A stretch of DNA of 64,000 bases. Origin: Biomphalaria glabrata. Taxonomy: Eukaryota > Mollusca > Gastropoda > Planorbidae. The translations under genes were made by a program, and so were the position numbers. Below, in pieces: positions 19,674 through 30,400 of this stretch (the first letter of the stretch is position 1; the number at the start of each line of letters is the position of its first letter). The stretch is taken from contig NC_074717.1 of NCBI RefSeq assembly GCF_947242115.1, positions 34,946,201 to 35,010,200 of the forward strand, given 5' to 3'. The notes beneath the pieces are model-generated. The model did no database searches and was not told where the DNA came from. It was given only the letters and a program-made list of their open reading frames with translations.

Positions 19674-22600
19674 TTATACTCGCAATCTGTTATTTATGCA
19701 GTGTTGATATTCTATAACATATTCAGGATAAGCCTGGTATTGGTCGAAAATAACAAATGTCTGTGGTGCGCTGACGTTGTCAACGCAAGAATCATATCTT
19801 ACACTCAGATCTCTTTCATCAAACTGAGGAGGACGAAGTAGACTTGGTTTCCCCATGGTGTAGCGTCCAACCAGAACACGTACAGCCAGCATAAAATGAC
19901 TGTCAGTATGACTATGGTACTTAAAAAGTGACCATATGTCGCTTATGGCCGTCCCGTTTTCAGATGCTTGCAAATGATTAGTACTTTGAAACTGTAATGG
20001 TTTAGAGTAGAAGATATGAGTTTTCCATCTTGTGCTTTTGTTATCCCCACCACAGTCTGTAAATTCATGGGCACCAACTGCGTGTCTTCCAAAATAAATT
20101 CCTTTTATAAAAAAATCAGATAAAAAGATATGGTTATGATATTTAAAACAAAATAAAAAAAAGAGGTGAAGATAAGCCTACATATGGTATCTCTTAAGGG
20201 ATGACACCATGGCGCTAAGTGGTTCAATAAACCCGGGCCCTTGAACAATAGGGGCCCACAATGACACTCTAAAAAATTGAATCAAATGTGTTGACTGTAT
20301 GAATACAAATGTATCAAATTCTGATATAACCCATTATAGTGTTTTTATATTTCTGACATACATTTTAGCAAAAAAAAAAAACAAAAAAAAAAACGATATA
20401 ACAAACGAATGTAAACGCGATTCTTACTATTGAGACCGATTTCTGCTTGAAATCAGAACTTTGAATGATCTAAAATATGATGTTCGATTTTCATTTTTTC
20501 TTCTAGTTTCTGAGATCTAAACTGGTCGGACGGACGGGCAGACAGGCCACCTGAGGCCACACAAAACTAATAGCGTCTTTTCCCCTTTCGGGGGCCGCTA
20601 AAAATCAAGATTTAAACACCCAAGCCTAAAGCAATTAAAAAGAAAAATATTAGCTCTAAATGATGTGATGTGTTTCTTTCCAATGAACTTCAATGGGCAC
20701 TAGTCTATACACCAGTTAAAAGAAAAAAGACAAGTCACATACAAAGTAATGACCAGTCAAAACTTAATTCTAGAGGTCTAGCTCTATTAACGTCTTATAA
20801 ATATAAACAGGTGAAATGTTTAGACATTGTATGGCTTCAAAAGAAACCTCAATACATTCTTAGAAACTAGAATATAGGCCTATGCACTATTTTGTCAAAT
20901 AATTTACATACCGTTGCCAAGCTTTTTCCCGTGAGTTTTCCCAATCCTCCAATCAAAACCTTGTTTAATGATTGGCTCTAGTCTGTCTCTAAAAGTTCCA
21001 TGAAATAATTGCCGTTCTTCTGGATAGCGGCCAGCTCCTCCAAGTTCTTGAGACAACTGTTTTTTCTTACTGAGACAACAAAAGGGCATTAAGTCATCTT
21101 TTTTTTTTTTTAAAGTTTTGGATAAGTTTAAAATATTCTAAAAGAGTACCATACTAACTAGCTTTCTTCTGCACAATGTAAGACCTTACGAATTCTCTTG
21201 CATAGAATTAGCACGATTCTTCCTTCATCTGTCCCATATTTGTTAGTTAAACTAAGCTATACTCGGTTCTGTTAGAAATGGGATAATTTGGCTAGAAGGC
21301 TAAACAAAATGTTCATAGTTTTAAAAGGGTTCGGACCGTGTCTTATTTGGCGTGTCTGTGCGGCATGTGTACATTGTTATGTGTCATGCTATTAATTGGA
21401 ATATTTTTTAGTATTTTGTCGCTTTGGGAGGGAGGAGTGTAATAATCTTAATGGTCACGTTTGAGTGTACACTAAATTAAACGCACGGAGTTGGTATCTT
21501 CGAGACTAGCGCAACATTTTTAAAAAGATTCATTACGATTCAGGACTAAACACTGATGTTGAACTAATTTAAGCCAAGGATGTCATGATGGCTTCATACA
21601 CAGGTTTGACAGTAGGCCTACCTCATTAAAAATAACGCACACAGGCTGCCAACGAATGTCACTTTGAGGCCCAAACCAAACCCTGATACCCTCCTAAATG
21701 GAGAGCTGCAAACCACTACGCGGTTCATCACAGATATAAGATTATTGAAAAGTATCCTCCAACTTAAAAAAAAAAAGAAAAGAAGGCATTGAAATAGTTT
21801 TCATTGTAACTGCAATTAGGTCCGGTGATTGTTCTTTCTTTGTTATTTTGGTATCACCGGAAGCTTTGCTGTTCAAACCGCATTTTTTAATTATTATTGT
21901 AGCATGTTGCCACTTTCCTGATAAAAAGTGTGCCCACCTTGAGGTTACTGTACGCGGTTAACCAGTTAAAACAGCATACAGATCAGAAACGCACCACTTT
22001 CCTTGAGACAAATCATACATTGGACTGAAGAAGGACTGCTAAAATACCAGGTGTGACATTTCGAACTGGCAAGTCACTGGTATTAGACTACAGAAAAGAA
22101 TGGAGAAAGAAGGTCGACAGATCATGTGTGGTACCTCAACGGTTCAACAGAATACGGACAGCTGAAGGGGAACAATGGATGATGATTTTTAAAAATGTAA
22201 TTATACTTCCATTTCTAAATTGTTCACATCTCCCGTGGAGCTACTTAGGTGGAAAAATAGTAAAATTTGGAAAACGGATAAAGATCGAGACATTGATTCA
22301 TGTTAAAATAAAGGATCACAGGATTACATCTTGGCATGGCTTGAAGTTTTAAAAAAAAGCTTTGGTGTAGCGCAGCACACGGTCATTGCGCTTTGTTTCA
22401 ATTTTAGACATTTGTAGGCGGTCAGCTATTTCAGCTCGAGTCAGGATTCCAATTCAAGTCTCCTTGAAAACATACATCCTCACCAGCGCAAGTCAGCTCA
22501 TCAATTATCAAAACATCTGCACGCCACAGCGAGCTAACATTGGTTTATAATATAGGCCTAATATTTCTTCAGATGTTTTAACTTACAGAGAGTAATGTAA

Positions 22601-23084
22601 CCAGAGAATAGGATTCTGGATGCGCCACACTCTTTGAATTCTAAACTCCGGATAAAATAAGGTTTGATGAAACTTAGTAGATATCTCAACGCCTTCTTTT
22701 GCGAATGGATTCACATCATACAAAACAACTGGCTGTCAAAAATAGAATAAAAATAATACAGCTAGGATTAAACGATGGCTATAACAAACACTATTATGTA
22801 CTATTATAAACAAAAACGTATCAGGGTTTTATTATTAAAGATTATAGTTATAATGTAACACCATTATGAAAAACTAAACTTATCATGGTGTTATTATTAA
22901 AGATAATGGTTATAATGTAACACTATTATGAAAAGCTTAAACGTATCAGGGCTATTATTATTATTAAAGATTTTCTAAAACTTACTGCTAAATGATCCAT
23001 TGACTGCCAGAAAGGTAATTCCTCAGAAGTACAACTTATACTTAAAAAGCAACTAGGCGGCTTTTTATTGTTAGTTTTGTACAT
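19674..23084 (-). CDS. PARP-type ADP-ribosyltransferase, catalytic region (right tandem copy)
   Basis: Minus-strand exons 22986-23084, 22587-22732, 20912-21069 and 19674-20101 (stop) give about 276 residues if the ATG at 23084 is the start. Exon phases match the left copy exactly. Motifs: WRIQNPILWLHYSL (about 68-81), ERQLFHGTFRDR with catalytic His105, HGKKLGNGIYFGRHA with Tyr137, and YPEYVIEY at 259-266. The second conserved Tyr is Phe (AHEF), as in the left copy. This block is the NAD+-binding ART fold; the YPEYVI end suggests mono-ADP-ribosylation. The start is uncertain: the frame is open back to 23084 but the homologous exon of the left copy has a splice acceptor, so the true 5' part may lie further right. 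If the short form is real, the protein is almost only a catalytic domain. Confidence 0.78.
20340..20600. repeat. Dispersed repeat with GGACGGACGGGC motif
   Basis: Shares 'atcagaactttgaatg', 'taaaatatgatgt', 'cggacggacggg(c)agacag' and 'gggggccgctaaaaat' with 23850-24155. Unclassified repeat in the last intron of the right PARP-like gene. Confidence 0.55.
22050..22170 (+). mobile_element. LINE C-terminal remnant
   Basis: Encodes EWRKKVDRSCVVPQRFNR; a sister fragment at 23397-23500 encodes EWRKKVDRSCVVPQRSTRPK. The repeated EWRKxVxRSCxxPxRS pattern resembles the tail of a non-LTR retrotransposon protein. It lies in an intron of the right PARP-like gene. Confidence 0.4.
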
Positions 23085-23396
23085 TTGTGTGGATTGATTT
23101 TATAATTAAGTTATATAATAAGCCTGATAAATTAAACAAAAAAGATAATTATTAACCATAAATAAATATTGGCCTACTTTAACAAAAAATCAAATTCCTA
23201 CTTTAAACTAAAATAAAGTGTGTTGTCAGGCATTTTAAATTTTCCTTTTCATGTGATTGGAAAATAAAAGAAAACAAGGTTACAAAGATAGTTTGTGTGG
23301 AAATATGAACTCAAAATCGGCCCCCGAAGTGGTCCACCCAGGCAGGTAAAAAGGCAGGCTTCAATATTTTCAGAAAGGACATCAGAATGAAATTCT

Positions 23397-23500
23397 ATCA
23401 AGGATAAATGACAGGGAAGAATGGAGAAAGAAGGTTGACAGATCTTGTGTGGTGCCCCAGCGGTCCACCAGACCAAAGGATAAGTGAAAGTGGCCTAACT
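23397..23500 (+). mobile_element. LINE C-terminal remnant
   Basis: Encodes EWRKKVDRSCVVPQRSTRPK, matching the fragment at 22050-22170 with a few changes. Confidence 0.4.
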
Positions 23501-23849
23501 GATGTCTTATAATGAATATCTAATCTAATTGATCTAATTGTTTTGTAAAGGGTCAAATCCTCAAGAAAAAAACATTTCCATAAAAAAAATTCTTTAGTTT
23601 GGCGTCCTCGTGTGAGCCGTGTGCAGTTCACGCGATAATATGAATAACTACATATTAATTGTTGTTTTAAATTATGTCCAACCTATATGCATACTAAATA
23701 CCTTTTTTTTCTTTAAAAAAAATTTTTTTTTTTGTAAATGTAGTAGGCCCTAATAAGTATGACAGAACTTATTTAACTTAGCAATACAAATATAAAAAAA
23801 TTTTTTTTTGACAAAATCTGAAACCATTTGCATAAATGTGTTAAAAATA

Positions 23850-24155
23850 TGGTAAATCGTCATCTCCCCTACTAAAGAGCCTCTGGTGTTTCTTGCTATT
23901 AATAGTGAATAGTTGTAAAAGTGGTGCATTTTTTTATGAAAAAAAAACTGCTTGCATAAGTGATTAAAAAATTATTTTTTTTCGTTTTCAGAAAAGAAAA
24001 AAGTAGCCGTCGCATCAGAACTTTGAATGGTTTAAAATATTATGATGTCAGATTTTCACTATCTTTTCTACTTACTATAGATCTAAACGAGACGGACGGG
24101 CGGACGGACAGACATTCCACACCAAACTAAAAGCTTCAGGGGCCGCTAAAAATTA
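23850..24155. repeat. Dispersed repeat with GGACGGACGG motif
   Basis: Second copy of the repeat at 20340-20600; ends in 'caggggccgctaaaaatt'. Confidence 0.55.
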
Positions 24156-24869
24156 AGTTAAGTAGGCCTACTTAAATTAAGTACTTTTTTTTTTTCATAT
24201 AATTCTAGCAAAACGTAGATTTGAAACGTGCCAATCTATGAGCAATTTCTAAACCCAATGCTAACTTTATAAAAAAAAAATCCTTTTATAATAAATAATA
24301 CTACAAGGAATGTTTAAACCAGTAAATATCACCATCATAGATAAAATACATTTGCGTTGCCTCTGATGTAAAACAACAACTTAAAACGTAGGCTATTTTT
24401 TAAAATGACTTTGGTCATCTCCAATGCATCCCTTTTCACTATAAATTTGGACAATTTTAAAACTTCATTTTTTGATCTCTATAAATTATGTTTGTCTCTA
24501 TATTATCTCTATATTGTTTTATTTTGTAATCTCTAGAGGCCCTATTATGTTGGTAGGCCTATTCGTCCCTGTATGGTCCCAGTAAAGGCATGGACCTACT
24601 ATTTTTACGTTTCAAAATGTATTAAACGTTTTTTTTTAAATTAGAAAATAAAATCCAAGACACCTTAAAACCTTATTAATAAGCTCTCAAAGTATTAAGG
24701 ATAAATCGGCAATATCTTAGTAATTTACGAATTTTTAGTCCACTGCTTACTAAAGATAAAACTAGCTTAAATTATTTATAACAAACGAATATTCAAAATT
24801 GATTACAGTAACACTATTAGTAAAATCACCAAACTTAGAGACACAGAGGAATAAAAAGAAAAGTAGCAA

Positions 24870-25190
24870 TAATACATAAAACACAGAACCATAATTTACA
24901 AATAGAAAAACAAAACCTAATAAAATACTTAGAAAGACACAAAATTGATCGAGGCACATTTCTTATTCCATACGCTAGAACAAATTCGTACAAGTGCTCC
25001 CTCTTTCCCAGTGCCATTAGAGAATGGAATGGGTTGCCTGAAATAGCCAGGAAAACCAATGACTTTAAATAATTGATTAACATACATGACTAGATTGACC
25101 TATGGCACATGTAGCATATTCTTCTTTTTTTCTTGAAATAACCGTCTTTAATATAAAAGAGCTATAGTTCTAAAACGGACAATATTAATT
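24870..25190 (+). mobile_element. LINE 3' end, CR1/Jockey-like
   Basis: Plus strand encodes ERHKIDRGTFLIPYARTN and then SYKCSLFPSAIREWNGLPEI, the same ORF2 C-terminus as 12985-13265, followed by a degraded 3' tail. Confidence 0.7.
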
Positions 25191-26369
25191 AGATATCGAT
25201 TTCTAAGATAAAAATAATACCTAATTACGTAACAGACCTGTATCTTAATAGTGGCCAAGACGAATACCTACTTCTGAAATGTTCATTGAATTTAGAAAAC
25301 CACTCTGCAGAAACTTAGGCCCAGATGATGAATATTTTTGGTAAAATCCGTTTATTTCGTTCAGCTCTAACTGTTTGCAGCCTTAATATATCGACCTGAA
25401 TTTATTTTTAACTTTCTTTCCAAGAAGTAAAAAAAAAAATAAAACGTTAATGAAACGAAAGAGCAAATATAAGTGAATAAAATACCATGTCTAATAAGCA
25501 CTCCTTAATTGTCTGCGTTAGATTTGCCAACATACAAAGGTCGCATCTGGGTTTGCGTGGTCATGTGATGCACTAATCGAATATTCCTATAGTGATTTTA
25601 CAATAGGAGAGAGAGAGAGAGATTTGTGTTATAGATCGGAGTGTAGCAATTTTTAGAGCCTACTGGTGACTTCAGACGGAGGTGTCGGTGAAGAGCCAAT
25701 TCCTCATCCTGGCCACGGGATAAAATCCTTTACCGGGTCAAAGGTTCATAAAAGGAATGAGTTACATCTCCAACCTTACGTGTACATCTATACGGTGACA
25801 ATGAGAAGTTGTTTAAAACAAGTTGTCTTAGCTGACTTATTTAATATAAAACATTAACTCATTTTCTATGCTTTTGAAGATCACTGTGAAGTCCACTCTT
25901 TTGAAAAAGAAAAATAACCTAACCCTGCTTGATTTCTTTGGCTTCATCTCTTGAGTTTCTTAGCCTATCAACTATTCTCTTTACTTCACTAGCCTTACTA
26001 ACACTATTTTTTTTTCAAAATCATTTTTAAACATAACGTCTGGCGTATTAATTTACACGAAGAGAAATCAGCCTAATAAGACAATAGGTCAAATAAATAG
26101 ACCATGAAAAGGTGTGATGCTAAAAATAACTTGTACACTCTGCAGCAGTAAACCTATTATGGTGAATGTGATGACAGAGATATAAACTACGTGACTGCTA
26201 AACTGAGGATCATATGTTCCAATATTAATGGAGGGTATGATGAACTTGAGTGAGTTGTGTGCCTTAAGCAACTTGTGGCCGTAGAGACATCTTCAAAAAG
26301 TCTCCCTATCCCCCAAAATCCTCAGTGCACTAAATATGCAGCTCCTGGATGTGGCAAAATAAGCAGGTC

Positions 26370-26455
26370 ACAGCTTGGGCTACAAAGCCAAGGGAAATAC
26401 TGCATTCCTCATTAATCTTCAGACTTGAATTCAAGCCTTATTATTATATTATCTT
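26370..26455 (+). repeat. Dispersed repeat with (TTA)n tail
   Basis: Matches the reverse complement of 6667-6745: GGGCTACAAAGCCA, then CATTCCTCATTAATCTTCAG, ending in AAGCCTTATTATTATATT. Confidence 0.5.
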
Positions 26456-27434
26456 CTACTTCAATAAAAAAAAAACAATCAAGATGGTATATGATATATA
26501 TATGTTATATTGTTGCTTAGCCCTTCTAAAAAAAAAAAGGCCTACTTAAATTCTGCTTCTTGATTCTCAAAAGATGTTATTTATTTAACTACAAAAAAAG
26601 ACATTTATTGTATTTCATTTAAAAATAAATGAACAAAAAAATGTTGTTGGCATTTTGTATTAGTTAAACATTTAAGAAAAGTGACAAAAACATTTACATT
26701 CATAAACAACATTTCAAATCAATAAATGTAAAGTATTAAGAATAGATGAAGAGATAGTAAGACTTCAAAACAAATGGAGAAAATTAAAAGATTTTTGGAC
26801 AGAATAACTATATCACATGTTAAAAGTAAAGCAGTAAAAAACAAATATCGAAACTTTAAGATTTTAATTTATAGATTTATATATAATTTTAAAAAGAAAT
26901 GGCAAAAATATTTCATTGTAAATTATTTTTAAGCTAATTCTCTTTCTAAGGGAAAATGTTAATATAACAAAAAATATTCACCTTTGTTGATTTCTATCTT
27001 GAAAAAATAATTTCTGATTGATATAGTATAAAAAAAAAGCAACCAATTATACAACCAAAACCAATTAAATCTTGATAATGAAATTTCTACTTATTCTGAT
27101 AAAGGCACATTTGGTGTAAGTTGGGACATGAAATTAAATTATTAGTTTATAAGTTGTATATATGTTTAATTTGACCATTGCACATATAACATTGAAAAAA
27201 TAAAATAATTTGTGAAGCTATTTTAAAATTGGAAAAGTCTAAATTATAACTATTAAAAATGTAACAATCTCAACCCACGTCTATGAATAAGAATATTTAC
27301 AGGCGATTGTAGACATTTTCTAGATACTATCATTATATCATATAATTAACACTTGCAAAGCAGCCTATTTATCATTAACAGCCACAATATAATTTTTTGC
27401 ATCAACCTCCTCCTTTACAGTGAACATCTAAAAC

Positions 27435-30400
27435 TCATCTTTCCTCTTCTGTCAATCTTTTTTCTACTTCAGTCTCAGTATGTAAAGGTGTCTTTGACTG
27501 GCTGGCATCTGGTCCATGATTTTCACCATCGTGCTCCGAGCTATCGCTTGTGGTTGTCAGTGTCCTGAATTTGTTATCCAGGGCATTCCTCGATAGAAAC
27601 TGTTCTCCCATCTCACTGTTTTCATCTTCTTTGTCTCTTGCAGTAGCACCTTTTGAAGAATCAAAGCTTCTGGTCAAGGGAGAGTCTTCATAATCCTCAT
27701 GGTCCCCTACAATGGCCATGTTCTCTACTATAGTGCTATTAATGTACTCAACATTTTCTATGAAGTCTGTGTCTTCTTTGACAGAGAAATCTCCTAGGTA
27801 ATCATCTTCAATGTATGCATTTTCTCCTGACAACTCTAAAATGGAACGAAAAAAAAAGTTTAATAAAGATATTTTCATGTGAGTTACTCAGATACTTTAG
27901 GAGTTCAGATGATCAAGTGTGATTTAAAAACTGCTCATGCTTTTACCTATAGCAAAAATTAACTTCTGTATGAGTATAATATCCCTCTTTAAAAATGTTA
28001 TAGTTATTGCTGAATAAATTTACATCGTTTTTCATGTACTTGTATAATGGATCTATATAGATCAATACAAAGTCCTTTTCTTTTTGAGTTTAGAAAATTG
28101 TGGTGTCAAACTCAAATTAGTGAAACAAATTTCTTCAAAGACAATAGAGTTTATTAAATTATCACAACATCATAAGCTAATATCTCTGCATATTAAAACA
28201 GTAATATACATACTGTAACATTGTTTAGTGCTTCTTGAGCAAGGTACCTGCTCTTATCTTATAAATTACAAGGTGATTCTTCAAAAGAGAAGATAATTAT
28301 GTTGTGTGCATTTCATTTGTCAATCTGGGCATGCATGTTAATCAATGACTTAAACTCTGCTAAGTCATAGGTTTTCCTGTCTGATTTAGTCAACCCATTT
28401 CATTCTCTAATGGCACTAATAACTCTTATAGGAAAGGAGGAGCAGTTGTACAAATCTTTCCTAGCATATGGAATAAGAAATGTGCCTTTATCTTTGTGCC
28501 TTTCCGAGTACTAAACTAGAAATGTACTAAAACAAATATATTATTGATGGAGGTAAAGGAAAAGTAGTAAAAATTTGTTTCCATAAAGAACAAACATTAT
28601 CTGTTAGGTCAACATCAGTGCAGGCACATTCAGTTTTCTTCCTGGCAAGGTGTTGAACTCATGACTATTTGTATAAGTTTAAAAGTTGTATCTTCTTCCA
28701 CTTAGTCAATATGGGCTAGAAATAATGCAAACTGAACAGTAATTTCATTGTCTAGAATTTTAGACTTACCTTGGGAGCCATCAGGTGGACCAAGAAAGGA
28801 GTCCAACTCCTGTTTATCTTCTTCAATTACTATTTCACTCAAACTTGAAACTTTTGGAAATTCTGTTGGAACACCTATGGATAAGAAAGTTATGGTATCA
28901 TATTTTTAAAACTTTATTTTGCATGGTTTAAAAATGAGACATTGTTTACAAGAAATATAAGTATTTAAAGTTGTTTTTTTTTTAGAATCAGATTCAAAAT
29001 TAAATGTTCAATTTTGAAAAGAAAATATTTTGACTTAATTGAATAGTGTGACAATAACTAGCTTCAATTGAATGTAAACATAAAAGTTGATCATCAATTT
29101 CAGAAAGATGTAAATTATGAGAGTCAATTAATTAATAAATTTAGCAACACAATATAAATATTAAAAAGATAACATTGATAATAAGTTAACATGGCTAAAT
29201 CTTTGCTAAATTCTCTACAAAAAAAAAATTTGAGAACATTTTGCATTAACAAATTACTATTTCAAGGTATATTTTCTTCAAAACTAACTGCATCTGCACC
29301 TAGCAAAACTCAATGATGAGTTATAACATAAGTTATAAAGAAAGCTGGTGCAAATGCATTGATACATCTGCGAACACTGAAATAACTCTTTAATTAATGT
29401 TGCATTTGTACAATTGAGAGGAAACTAAAGGCTATTGTACATCAACATCAATCAGGGCCGAGAAAAGCCTGGATGGGATGTGTTTTAGATTTCAATCAAC
29501 AAGTTATATCCTGCAATCAGTTTAAAAGCAATCAAAATAATTCTTCCATTTGCATCCTCGTGGTTTTGTGAGTTTGGATTTTCAGCACTGACTGAAATCA
29601 AGTCTAAGAAAAGAGAGAGACTTCTTACAATAGACGATGAAATGTGAGTTTGTTTGTCGACTTTGGAGCCTCTATTAGATCGCATTTGCTCTCAAAAACA
29701 GGCACATCCTTCACATTAAATGTACTACTTAAAAACAGATGAAATAAATGTAATATATGTTTCATCTTCCTGGTGTGCCGCAAATTTTTTATATTTTTTT
29801 TACTGTGCCGGTAGAAAAAAAGTTTGAGAAACACTGTTCTAGAAGCATATGACTGTTGGCTGGTGTGAGCCTATAAAAATGAAAATTTCTTTCAGATAAT
29901 GTGCATGAATCTTTACATGAAAGAGGTAAAAATTTAATAATGAAAAGATTAAGTTTAATTTTGCATCTACCAAAATTTATTGATAGAAAAATTAGCAACA
30001 TTTTAAAAAAAAAAGTAATTTACGATCTGGATGGCCATGTGTCCTATAGTACTCCAGATCTTCTTGGAAAGCAGAAGTAAAAACTTCAGCACGTTCTTGG
30101 AGGTTAATTCTTTTTTGGCTTTCTAATTTAGCCATTTTTTTGGCATGATCTTGTGCCATCACAACTGAGAAGAAAGACAAAAAAATTTATGATTAAAAAA
30201 AAATGTTTACTATAATTTATATGTAATATTTAATATTAGACATAGTTATTCAATCCAACCAAAAAAAAAAAAAAGAAAGATAATTAAAACTCAAATTTGT
30301 GAAAATTTTTAAAATAATTTTTATTCATATTTTTTTCTACATTAAGCCAAAGTTATTGTAGCTATTTACTCTTAATAAGTATGGGGGAAAATAAAAGGTA

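Larger units (their letters stand above)
23085..27434. other. Intergenic region between the PARP-like pair and DTNBP1
   Basis: Both flanking genes are minus-strand. LINE scraps lie at 23397-23500 and 24870-25190, a dispersed repeat at 23850-24155, (GA)n at 25607-25622 and a TTA-tailed repeat at 26370-26455. No further gene was found. It should contain the DTNBP1 3' UTR and the 5' region of the right PARP-like gene. Confidence 0.55.

Noticed and set aside
27353-27568. Plus-strand small protein
   Set aside because: It is the antisense shadow of the last DTNBP1 exon.
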